A stretch of DNA of 39,539 nt from NORP240 sp046047495. GTDB taxonomy: Bacteria; Pseudomonadota; Gammaproteobacteria; Pseudomonadales; Pseudohongiellaceae. The number at the start of each line of letters is the position of its first letter. Position 1 is the first letter of the stretch. The DNA lies in the NCBI GenBank assembly GCA_046047495.1, contig JBJOHV010000005.1, positions 1 through 39,539 of the forward strand. Reading direction: 5' to 3'. Shown in pieces: positions 16,992-23,569 of this stretch. The notes beneath the pieces are model-generated. The model was not told where the DNA came from. It made no database searches and was given only the letters and a program-made list of their open reading frames with translations. The position numbers were made by a program, and so were the translations under genes.

Positions 16992-17289
16992 GACGTGTCT
17001 CCTTATCGCCGCTTGCCTCACCGGCATCCGCAGCGCTGCCATCGTAATAGCTCTCCGGCCGCTTCAGCAGCCAGCCCAGCAGCCGCGCCACCAGCACCAT
17101 GGCCACGCAGGAGCCGAAGCCGAACCAGGCGGCAAAGCCAAAACCATCGGACAGCGGGAAGCTGCCCTTCATGGGGATGACATACTGCGCCGCCACCAGC
17201 AGGATCAACACCACGCTGAAGCCGATCCACAGCTTGCGCACCGTGGCCGGGCGGGTCAGCCAGTGGTTGTCAGTGGTCTTGTCAGTCAT
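16984..17289 (-). CDS. Two-helix small membrane protein inside antiporter operon
   Basis: 101 residues. A hydrophilic N terminus (MTDKTTDNHWLTRPATVRK) is followed by helix 1 (about 20-38), a loop with PMKGSFPLSDGFGF, helix 2 (about 50-74) and an acidic, hydrophilic tail. It is not one of the standard Mrp subunits A-G and I do not recognise a named family. Its start overlaps the stop of the second D-like subunit by four bases, and its stop overlaps the start of the third D-like subunit by eight. It is therefore translated in step with them and is probably an accessory subunit that anchors or bridges the extra antiporter-like subunits. Confidence 0.8.
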   Translation of the reverse strand: MTDKTTDNHWLTRPATVRKLWIGFSVVLILLVAAQYVIPMKGSFPLSDGFGFAAWFGFGSCVAMVLVARLLGWLLKRPESYYDGSAADAGEASGDKETRHD

Positions 17290-18752
17290 TGGAAACCTCC
17301 CACCAGCTGGGATTCCAGGTCCAGCACCGGCTGGTTGTAGAGGAAAAAGAGGATCGTCAGTGATGCCGTCACCACCATGGCCGCCACCATGGGCCAGGGG
17401 GCCTCGCCGTGCTCATTTTCCGGCGTAGGCGCCAGCTCCCGGAACCAGGCGTTGTAGATGATGGGCAGGAAATAGGCCGCATTCAGCACCGTGCTGCCGA
17501 TGATGGTGAATACCGCCAGGTAGTTTTCCGCCTCCAGCGCGCCGCCCAGAATGAACCATTTGGACACGAAGCCCGCGGTGGGCGGCACTCCGATCATGGA
17601 CAGGGCGCCGATGGTGAAGGCCGCCATGGTCCAGGGCATGCGGCGGGCGATGCCGTGCAACTGGTGCAACTCGGTCTTGTGGGCCGCCACATAGATGGCC
17701 CCGGCCGCGAAGAACAGGGTGATCTTGCCGAAGGCATGGGACACCATGTGCACCGCCGCTCCCACTTCCGACAGGGGTTTCAGCACCGCCGCCGCCATCA
17801 CGATGTAGGACAACTGGCTGATGGTGGAATAGGCTAACAACCGTTTGATGTTCTGCTGACGCAGTGCCACGGCACTGGCGGCCAGGATGGTGAAACAGGC
17901 CAGGGGTATGAGCCAGCCGGCGCTGGGTTCCAGGGCCAGGAAATCGATGCCGAAGACGTAGACGATCACCTTGGTGATGCTGAACACCCCCGCCTTCACC
18001 ACCGCCACCGCATGCAGCAGGGCGCTCACCGGAGTGGGCGCCACCATGGCGGCAGGCAGCCAGCGATGCACCGGCATGAGTGCCGCCTTGCCGATACCGA
18101 AGGCATAGAGCCCCAGCAGCAATCCCACGGCGGGTCCGGCGAGTTTCCCCTCGAGAATGCCGCCCGGTGTGAACGACAGCGTGCCGGCCACCGCCTGGGT
18201 CCACAGGATGGCCGGCAGCAGCAATCCGATGGAGGTGCCCAGCAGGATGCCCAGGTACACACGGGCCGACCGGATGGTCTTGTCATCCCCTTTGTGGGAC
18301 ACCAGGGGATAGGTGGACAGGGTGAGGATTTCGTAGCACAGGAACAGGGTGAACAGATTCTCGGCGAATGCCACACCCATGGCGGCCGCCAGGGCGATGG
18401 CAAAGCACACATAGAAACGGGTCTGGTGGCTTTCGTTGTTGCCCCGCATATAGCCGATTGAGTACACCGAGTTGACGATCCACAGCAGGGACGCCAGGGC
18501 GGCAAACAACATGCCCAGGGGCTCCACCTGGAAGGCGATGTCCAGGCCCGGCATGACCGATCCCAGCAGCAGCATGGGCCGCCCGCCGTCCATGACCAGC
18601 GGGAACAGGCTCCACACCGTGAGCATCAGCAGCACGGCGGTACTGAGGGTGACGGCTTCCCTGACATTGGGCCGCCGGCCGCTGAGGGCGATGCCCACGG
18701 CACCCAGCAGGGGAATCGCCAGTGCCAGCGCGATGGCAGTCGTGGCGTTCAT
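17286..18752 (-). CDS. Second MrpD/NuoN-like antiporter subunit
   Basis: 488 residues with about 14 transmembrane helices of the proton-conducting transporter family. Key residues are intact: TM5 Glu141 (FLCYEILTLSTYP), TM7 Lys222 (FGIGKAALMPVHRWLPAAM) and a TM8 region lysine in AVAVVKAGVFSITKV, so it can plausibly move protons or sodium. HMVSHAFGKITLFFAAGA is the usual broken-helix TM12 segment with its lysine. It starts ten bases after the MrpD stop and overlaps the next small gene by four bases. As a paralogue of MrpD in the same operon it likely extends the membrane arm with another ion channel unit. Called D-like rather than MrpA because the MrpA C-terminal domains are encoded elsewhere in the operon. 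Confidence 0.9.
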   Translation of the reverse strand: MNATTAIALALAIPLLGAVGIALSGRRPNVREAVTLSTAVLLMLTVWSLFPLVMDGGRPMLLLGSVMPGLDIAFQVEPLGMLFAALASLLWIVNSVYSIGYMRGNNESHQTRFYVCFAIALAAAMGVAFAENLFTLFLCYEILTLSTYPLVSHKGDDKTIRSARVYLGILLGTSIGLLLPAILWTQAVAGTLSFTPGGILEGKLAGPAVGLLLGLYAFGIGKAALMPVHRWLPAAMVAPTPVSALLHAVAVVKAGVFSITKVIVYVFGIDFLALEPSAGWLIPLACFTILAASAVALRQQNIKRLLAYSTISQLSYIVMAAAVLKPLSEVGAAVHMVSHAFGKITLFFAAGAIYVAAHKTELHQLHGIARRMPWTMAAFTIGALSMIGVPPTAGFVSKWFILGGALEAENYLAVFTIIGSTVLNAAYFLPIIYNAWFRELAPTPENEHGEAPWPMVAAMVVTASLTILFFLYNQPVLDLESQLVGGFQ

Positions 18753-18762
18753 GGAAAAAATC

Positions 18763-20256
18763 TCATGGCAGGTGCCTCAGGAAATCCGCAGCGGCCTCAC
18801 CGGCCAAGGCATTGGGCAGATGGGCATCAAAGCCAAACCACAAGTTGGCCAGCACCACCACCCAGGTGACCAACAGCATGCCCAGGGGTGCCTCGCCCAC
18901 TGCCACCGTGGTGCCAGCCACGGGCTGGCCAAACCACAGTTGCTCCAGTACCCGTCCGATATACACCACGGCCAGCAGGGAACTGACCACGATCAGCACC
19001 ACCAGGGCCGCCCCCAGCGCCCCCTGCTCCAGCACTGCGCCCACCAGGGCCCACTTGCTGATGAAGCCGGCGGTACCGGGCACGCCGATGAGACTGAGGC
19101 CTGCCAGGGCCAGGGCACTGAAGGTCCATGGCATGTGACGTCCGGCACCCCGCAGGTCCGCCAGTTGCAGGCTGGCGAATCGGTTTGCCAGACAGGCCAC
19201 CACCAGGAACAAGGCACCCTTGGCCAGGGCATGGTTGAAAAAATGCAGAACACTGGCAGTGAATCCAGCCACCGAGATCAGGCTGGCGCCCAGCAGGATG
19301 TAGCCGATCTGGGCCAGGGAGGAAAATGCCAGCAGCTTCTTCAGGTTGTTCTCGAACACGGCGGCGACGGAGCCGAACAGGATTCCCAGCACCGCCAGCG
19401 GCAACAGGATAAAGGTGAACTGCAGCTCGTGGTCCACCAGGTTCTTCTGGAACACGAAGAAATCCATGCGCAACAGTACGTAGAGTGACACCTTGGTGGA
19501 ACAGGCGGCGATGAACGCCGTCACCATATGGGGCGCATAGGTATAGGCATTGGGCAGCCAGGCATGGAGCGGGAAGATGGCCGCCTTGAGGGCCAGCCCG
19601 ATGGTGATGAAGCCGGCGGCCACGAACACCACATTGGTGTCGCCGACGTCCGCCAGGCGCAGTTCCATGTCGGCGATATTGAGGGTGCCGGTCATCATGT
19701 ACACCATGCCCACGCCAATCAGATAGAACGTGGCACCCACGGTGCCGGTCACCAGGTACTTGAACACCGCCGGCAGGGCCAGTTTGTTAGGCCCGCCGCT
19801 GACCAGGATGTAGGTGGCCAGAGAGGAAATCTCCATGAACACGAAGATGTTGAAGGCATCGCCGCTCACCAGGATGCCCGACAGGCCCGCCAGGGCCAGC
19901 AACCAGGCAGCCATGAAAATGGGCAGCCGCTCCTCACCAATATCGGTTGTGAGGCTACGGCGGCCGGCCAGCAGCGCCACGGTGGATGATCCAGCCACCA
20001 CCAGCAACAGAATGGCGCTGAGGCTGTCCACCCGCAACTCGATGCCATAGGGCGCGGCGAAACCACCCATGGCATAGGACAGCGCCCCGCCCGTCAGCAC
20101 CTGCTGGGTGAGAGAGGCTGCAATGGCGAATGTCATGGCGCTGGCCACCAGGGCCGCCAGCCAGCTGAGCCGGGCATCCCGCAGCAACACCACCACGGGA
20201 GCCGTCAGCAACGGCACCACCACCTGCAGCGCCGGAAGATGGGCGATGAGACTCAT
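18763..20256 (-). CDS. mrpD: Monovalent cation/H+ antiporter subunit D (MrpD/MnhD)
   Basis: 497 residues, about 14 transmembrane helices. TM5 Glu142 (FVFMEISSLATYILVSGG) and TM7 Lys224 (ALKAAIFPLHAWLPNAYTYAPH) match the residues essential in Bacillus MrpD, and AACSTKVSLYVLLR carries the TM8 lysine. In the Mrp complex this subunit couples proton entry to sodium export across the inner membrane. Its start overlaps the MrpC stop by four bases (ATGA). It is the closest of the three D-like proteins to true MrpD, judged by the SGDAFNIFVFMEISSLATYIL and HAWLPNAY segments. Expected to assemble with C, the B fusion, E, F and G from the same transcript. Confidence 0.94.
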   Translation of the reverse strand: MSLIAHLPALQVVVPLLTAPVVVLLRDARLSWLAALVASAMTFAIAASLTQQVLTGGALSYAMGGFAAPYGIELRVDSLSAILLLVVAGSSTVALLAGRRSLTTDIGEERLPIFMAAWLLALAGLSGILVSGDAFNIFVFMEISSLATYILVSGGPNKLALPAVFKYLVTGTVGATFYLIGVGMVYMMTGTLNIADMELRLADVGDTNVVFVAAGFITIGLALKAAIFPLHAWLPNAYTYAPHMVTAFIAACSTKVSLYVLLRMDFFVFQKNLVDHELQFTFILLPLAVLGILFGSVAAVFENNLKKLLAFSSLAQIGYILLGASLISVAGFTASVLHFFNHALAKGALFLVVACLANRFASLQLADLRGAGRHMPWTFSALALAGLSLIGVPGTAGFISKWALVGAVLEQGALGAALVVLIVVSSLLAVVYIGRVLEQLWFGQPVAGTTVAVGEAPLGMLLVTWVVVLANLWFGFDAHLPNALAGEAAADFLRHLP

Positions 20257-20615
20257 GGTTGTTTGTCCGGCTCCGGGGAGTCCACATCCTCGATGGTGCC
20301 GAAGGCCTCCTTGATGCGCACCACAATGGCCAGGCCCAGGGACAGGGTGGAAATACCCACCACGATGGCGGTCAGGATCAGCACCTGGGGCAGCGGATTG
20401 GAAAATACCCGGCCCCAGTCACCGTCGAGGATGATGGGTGCGGTACCACCGTCCACCTTGCCTATGGAAATGAACAGCAGAAACACCGCCGCCTGGAAGA
20501 TGGATAGGCCCAGCAGTTTCTTGACCAGATTGTCGCTGGCGATGACGCCATAGAAACCGATCATCAGCAACAGCACGAATACCCAGTAATTGAACAGATT
20601 CAATATGGCACTCAT
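20253..20615 (-). CDS. mrpC: Monovalent cation/H+ antiporter subunit C (MrpC/NuoK-like)
   Basis: 120 residues with three transmembrane helices, homologous to NuoK. YWVFVLLLMIGFYGVIASDNLVKKLLGLSIFQAAVFLLFISIG contains the first two helices, and DPLPQVLILTAIVVG-type text (here NPLPQVLILTAIVVGISTLSLGLAI) is the family signature. A short acidic C-terminal tail follows. It forms part of the ion pathway beside MrpD. Overlaps of four bases with both the upstream fusion gene and the downstream mrpD make it tightly coupled. Confidence 0.93.
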   Translation of the reverse strand: MSAILNLFNYWVFVLLLMIGFYGVIASDNLVKKLLGLSIFQAAVFLLFISIGKVDGGTAPIILDGDWGRVFSNPLPQVLILTAIVVGISTLSLGLAIVVRIKEAFGTIEDVDSPEPDKQP

Positions 20616-21598
20616 ACCGAATCCCTCGAAGAAAATGCCCGGAAAATCGACAACAATACGCCGGCCACCGTGATGCCAACGCCGGCCTCGATGATCAGAA
20701 TGCCGGTTTGCTGGGCCTTGACCGGATCACTGCCCAGCACGTCGTAGTCGAGGAAATTGCCCCCCAGAAACAGGGTCAGGACACCCACACCACCGTAGAT
20801 CAGCGCGCCGCCTGCCATCATGGCCCGCAGGATGTCGGCGTTGATCACCTGTGATTCCCGCTCTCCCCCTTCCAGCAGGCTGAACAGCACCATGGCAGCC
20901 GCGAACAGGGCACCGGCCTGGAAGCCGCCGCCGGGGGAATATTCCCCATGAAACTGGACATAGAGCGCAAACAGCACGATGAAGGGGATCACCACCTTGC
21001 CCATGATGCGCAGGGGCTGGTGATGCTTGAGGCCATCGGGCGTGGCATCGGCGAAGGTGGTGATGGAGGACGGCCGGGGCGAACCGCTGCCGAGCAGGAA
21101 CAGCACGCCGATCCCTGCTGTCAGCACCACGATCACCTCGCCCAGGGTGTCGTAGCCCCGGAAGCTGGCCAGCACGGCGGTCACCACATTCGGTATGTCC
21201 ACCAGCTCCCTGGTCATGGTGAAGTATTCCGGCACCACATGCTGATGGATGGGAGCGTTGGGGTCGCCCAGTGCCGGCTTGTCGAAGGTGGCATAGAAAA
21301 TGGTGCCGGCTGTCACCAGTACCACCACCAGTGCCAGGCTGGCATTGCGTCGCGGCCGGCGCTCCTGCTCATCGGTGAGCGCCAGGGCAGCGAGCATCAG
21401 CACGGTGGAGATACCGGCACCCACCGCGGCCTCGGTCAGCGCCACGTCCGCCGCATCCAGCAGGAAGAACACTCCGGCCGTTAGCAGGCTGAAGATGCTC
21501 ATCAGCATCACCGAGGCGAACAGGTTGCGGGACTGCACCACGCCAATGGCTGTCAGTACCATCAGGGACAGCAGGAACAGGGTCATGAGCTGGATCAT
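20612..21598 (-). CDS. MbhD-MbhE-MrpB triple-domain fusion antiporter subunit
   Basis: 328 residues combining three modules usually spread over two or three proteins. Residues about 1-85 match the DUF4040/MbhD module (NLFASVMLMSIFSLLTAGVFFLLDAADVALTEAAVG). About 90-175 match the MbhE module, the tail of MrpA (PVEYFTMTRELVDIPNVVTAVLASFRGYDTLGE-like segment). About 195-320 are MrpB/MnhB (LRIMGKVVIPFIVLFALYVQFHGEYSPGGGFQ). In Mrp the first two are the C-terminal end of the giant MrpA; in archaeal Mbh hydrogenase they are separate small proteins. Here they are joined to B, and the large NuoL-like half of MrpA is absent at this spot. Four-base overlaps on both sides. Confidence 0.9.
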   Translation of the reverse strand: MIQLMTLFLLSLMVLTAIGVVQSRNLFASVMLMSIFSLLTAGVFFLLDAADVALTEAAVGAGISTVLMLAALALTDEQERRPRRNASLALVVVLVTAGTIFYATFDKPALGDPNAPIHQHVVPEYFTMTRELVDIPNVVTAVLASFRGYDTLGEVIVVLTAGIGVLFLLGSGSPRPSSITTFADATPDGLKHHQPLRIMGKVVIPFIVLFALYVQFHGEYSPGGGFQAGALFAAAMVLFSLLEGGERESQVINADILRAMMAGGALIYGGVGVLTLFLGGNFLDYDVLGSDPVKAQQTGILIIEAGVGITVAGVLLSIFRAFSSRDSV

Positions 21599-21954
21599 GG
21601 TGTTTCCTCGCCGCTTTGCACAGACGCCTTGTGGTCCAGACCGGTGCCCTTGGGCAGCAGGCCGGCCAGGGTGGCGGCGTTGGCCAGGGCATAACTGGAC
21701 ACCGGGCTGGTGAACACCAGGAAAATCAGAATGGCCAGCAGTTTGAGAGTGATGAGGCTGAAACCGGCCTGCAGCATGAGGGCCACCAGGATCAACACAC
21801 TGCCCATGGTGTCGGTGAGACTGGCAGCGTGCATGCGGGTAAACAGGTCCGGCATGCGGATGGCGCCGATGCCGCCGACGAACACAAAGAATCCGCCACC
21901 TGCCAGCAACAGCATCGTCAGCAGGTCCAACAAAGTGACATCAGTCAGGCTCAT
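21595..21954 (-). CDS. mrpG: Monovalent cation/H+ antiporter subunit G (MrpG)
   Basis: 119 residues with three transmembrane helices. The GGGFFVFVGGIGAIRMPDLFTRMHAASLTDTMGS segment is the MnhG/PhaG signature, and PVSSYALANAA in the third helix region is also typical. It is a small membrane subunit needed for assembly of Mrp complexes. It overlaps mrpF and the B-fusion gene by four bases each. The last 15 residues are hydrophilic and cytosolic. Confidence 0.94.
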   Translation of the reverse strand: MSLTDVTLLDLLTMLLLAGGGFFVFVGGIGAIRMPDLFTRMHAASLTDTMGSVLILVALMLQAGFSLITLKLLAILIFLVFTSPVSSYALANAATLAGLLPKGTGLDHKASVQSGEETP

Positions 21955-22238
21955 GGCGTGCTCTCCGGGTCCACACGCCGTCGCTGGCGGGCCCGCCGGG
22001 CATAGGCAAACTCCAGCACCGCCATGACACCGATGAAATTGATCAGGGCATAGGCCAGGGACAGGTCGGTGAAGTCCGGCCGCCCCATGGCAAAGGACGC
22101 CACCGCCAGCAGCAACACGGTCTTGGTGCCGAACATGTTCACCGCCAGGGCCCGGTCAAACACGCTGGGTCCCCGCAGGGCTCTGACGATGGCCAATGCC
22201 ATGGTGGCGGCAATGGCCAGGATGGCCAGCAGATACAT
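21951..22238 (-). CDS. mrpF: Monovalent cation/H+ antiporter subunit F (MrpF)
   Basis: 95 residues, three transmembrane helices. RALRGPSVFDRALAVNMFGTKTVLLLA is the MnhF/PhaF signature (RGPsxxDRxxAxnxxgt), followed by DLSLAYALINFIGVMAVLEFAYARR. MrpF has been linked to cation or solute efflux in related systems, and here it is a subunit of the complex. Its ATG shares one base with the mrpE stop (TGATG), and its stop overlaps mrpG by four bases. Confidence 0.94.
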   Translation of the reverse strand: MYLLAILAIAATMALAIVRALRGPSVFDRALAVNMFGTKTVLLLAVASFAMGRPDFTDLSLAYALINFIGVMAVLEFAYARRARQRRRVDPESTP

Positions 22239-22714
22239 CAGCGATCCCCCACAGCGCGATGCACCCGTTGGCCGATGTCGGAGTCCAGCATATCCCTGGC
22301 ACCCTCGGCGGTGAGGCAGTGGATGTGCAGCAGGCCCTCGTGGGCATCCACGGTGAGGGTGCCCGGGGTCAGGGTGATGCAGTTGGCCAGGGTGGCTTCA
22401 CCCACCAGACCGGGAGCCGGGGAATCGATGGTGACCATGGTGGGGGAAACCGGCAGATTCGGGCTGAGAATAATGCGTGCCACAGTCAGGTTGGACTTGA
22501 AGGTTTCCTTGGCCAGCCAGGCCCAGAAGCCCAGCATGCGGGGCACCAGATCCAGGGCGAACAGCTCCTTGCGGGTAAGATCCATGCGCTGCACCACCCA
22601 CAGGGTGATGCCCAGGGACAGGACGCCCAGGCCCAGAATCAACGGCTTGTACAAACCTGACCAGATAAGCCAGGTGGCGGTGAGTGCCACCGCCAGAACT
22701 CCGATCCTTGCCAT
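22238..22714 (-). CDS. mrpE: Monovalent cation/H+ antiporter subunit E (MrpE)
   Basis: 158 residues. Two or three N-terminal helices (ATWLIWSGLYKPLILGLGVLSLG) precede a cytosolic domain with the MnhE signature: AWLAKETFKSNLTVARIILSP and VGEATLANCITLTPGTLTVDAHEG. It is the first canonical Mrp subunit of the operon; order E-F-G then MbhD/E-B-C-D is that of archaeal Mbh modules. The ribosome site (AGGAG) overlaps the stop codon of the HTH_17 gene, four bases upstream, so its translation depends on that gene. Confidence 0.94.
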   Translation of the reverse strand: MARIGVLAVALTATWLIWSGLYKPLILGLGVLSLGITLWVVQRMDLTRKELFALDLVPRMLGFWAWLAKETFKSNLTVARIILSPNLPVSPTMVTIDSPAPGLVGEATLANCITLTPGTLTVDAHEGLLHIHCLTAEGARDMLDSDIGQRVHRAVGDR

Positions 22715-22718
22715 GGTG

Positions 22719-22985
22719 CTACTCCTGGTCCTGGTCCGGCAGGGAGATCACCGGGGTCGGCAATGGGTTGGCCGGATCCCGGTTGGCGTTCTCCCCCAGG
22801 AAGGCCAGCAGGTCCACCTGGGCGATGCGCCATTCCTTGCCGATTTTCACCGCCCGCAGACGCTTTTCATTGATCAGAGTGCGCACGGTGCTCTCCTTCA
22901 CTTTGAGAAGTTCGGCGGCTTCGTGGACTGTGAGCATGGGTTGGGACAGCATGACGGCCAGCCTACCCGTGGCTGACCTCTGCAT
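22719..22985 (-). CDS. HTH_17 (excisionase-like) DNA-binding protein heading the antiporter operon
   Basis: 88 residues from the ATG at 22985; ATGs at 22952 and 22937 are alternatives. The core MLTVHEAAELLKVKESTVRTLI followed by NEKRLRAVKIGKEWRI is a MerR-like helix-turn-helix of the excisionase/HTH_17 family. A proline- and acid-rich tail (residues about 70-88) follows. Such proteins recognise DNA as small dimers or filaments and often act as regulators, not only as phage excisionases. No integrase or attachment site is nearby. The stop lies four bases before mrpE, so the protein is made with the antiporter and is a natural candidate for its autoregulator. Its role is inference from position. 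Confidence 0.8.
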   Translation of the reverse strand: MQRSATGRLAVMLSQPMLTVHEAAELLKVKESTVRTLINEKRLRAVKIGKEWRIAQVDLLAFLGENANRDPANPLPTPVISLPDQDQE

Positions 22986-23044
22986 GGAACTCTGTTTGCC
23001 TTCTTTTGTCGCTATTTCATCGTTTGTGTTGGTTTGTGCTTCTC

Positions 23045-23072
23045 TATATATGTAATTCAGCCCGGCACTGAA
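23045..23072 (-). promoter_or_regulatory. Promoter candidate for the HTH_17-mrp operon
   Basis: On the minus strand TTCAGT (23072-23067), a 16-bp spacer and TATATA (23050-23045) precede the likely ATG at 22985 by about 60 bases. A short inverted repeat, TTCAG...CTGAA (23056-23072), overlaps it and could be the operator. The -35 lies inside the first 39-bp direct repeat. Confidence 0.4.
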
Positions 23073-23101
23073 AGGTCGCTGTGGGCGATTGACCGGGCGA
23101 C
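23063..23101 (+). repeat. 39-bp direct repeat, copy 1
   Basis: Matches 23441-23479 at 37 of 39 positions (core GGTCGCTGTGGGCGATTGAC). The two copies enclose 339 bases with inverted repeats. Similarity fades gradually on the left flank, where both are preceded by AATT and GC-rich text. Confidence 0.85.
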
Positions 23102-23228
23102 CGTACGCGCCATGGATGGCGCGTCCGAGCCTACATGGAGGTATTAACGGCGTGTCGCCCGGGCAATTGCCGACAGCGACTGGCATTGATTGATGCAGTG
23201 TCAGGTCAGGTCAGGGAGGTGATGGCTC

Positions 23229-23364
23229 AGCGGGCGGCACAGGGGGTGGCTGCAGACCGCGCCCGTCCCGGGTCCCTTCGCTCCGAAAAGAAGCCCTGGA
23301 AAGCGGTCTTTTTTCTGCGCTCAGCGCTGGTCTTTTATTGCAGCCACCCCCTGCGCCCCCCGCT
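23229..23364. repeat. Large inverted repeat, possible structured element
   Basis: 23229-23254 and 23339-23364 are inverted copies, 24 of 26 matching, with core CAGGGGGTGGCTGCA. Inside, AGACCGC (23254-23260) can pair with GCGGTCT (23303-23309, followed by a T-run), or GACC can pair with GGTC at 23329-23332, so two folds compete. GCGCTCAGCGC forms a further small hairpin near 23318. It could be a decayed mobile element, a terminator array or a structured RNA. Confidence 0.6.
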
Positions 23365-23440
23365 GGCTCGACACTCACTGCCGGCCCCTAACTGCAGATT
23401 CGACTCTGGCAGTTCAATCGAAGCCGATTGGAATTATGCA

Positions 23441-23479
23441 CGGCATTGGAAGGTCGCTGTGGGCGATTGACCGGGCGAC
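23441..23479 (+). repeat. 39-bp direct repeat, copy 2
   Basis: Second copy of 23063-23101 with two mismatches, about 90 bases before the amidohydrolase ATG. Confidence 0.85.
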
Positions 23480-23569
23480 TGGGCTCGCACTGCCAAACTC
23501 GGTAGACTTGACCCGCCGGCCCGACGCCTTAGTGTGTGCGCCCTGACCCCCGCAAGGAGAATCGACTTC

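Larger units (their letters stand above)
22986..23569. other. 584-bp gene-free region with repeats and hairpins
   Basis: No convincing gene is found between the HTH_17 start and the amidohydrolase start. It holds the mrp promoter candidate, two 39-bp direct repeats (23063, 23441), an 8-bp-stem hairpin at 23105-23124 (ACGCGCCA/TGGCGCGT), a GTCAG-rich triple repeat near 23200, and a large inverted repeat (23229-23364). A weak promoter for the amidohydrolase may be TTGACC (23508-23513), 16 bases, TAGTGT (23530-23535). The GCGCCATGGATGGCGC hairpin with its following CCGAGCC resembles intergenic repeats widespread in gammaproteobacteria. Confidence 0.7.

Noticed and set aside
15150..17180. Long plus-strand open frame of 676 codons opposite the third antiporter subunit
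   Set aside because: It is rich in Gln, His and Gly with no recognisable domain and lies exactly antisense to a clear membrane protein. It is a by-product of GC-rich codon usage.
15309..22714. Membrane arm of a hydrogenase or complex I
   Set aside because: No NiFe, iron-sulfur or NADH-binding subunit genes accompany it, so a cation antiporter is the better reading.
22719..22985. Excisionase-like protein as evidence for an integrated mobile element
   Set aside because: No integrase, attachment repeats or phage genes are found within the window, and the gene is coupled to mrpE. HTH_17 proteins are common as ordinary regulators.
23229..23364. Inverted repeat as an integron attC site
   Set aside because: There is no cassette-like array, no integrase and no recognisable core-site spacing. 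The match to attC was only its hairpin shape.
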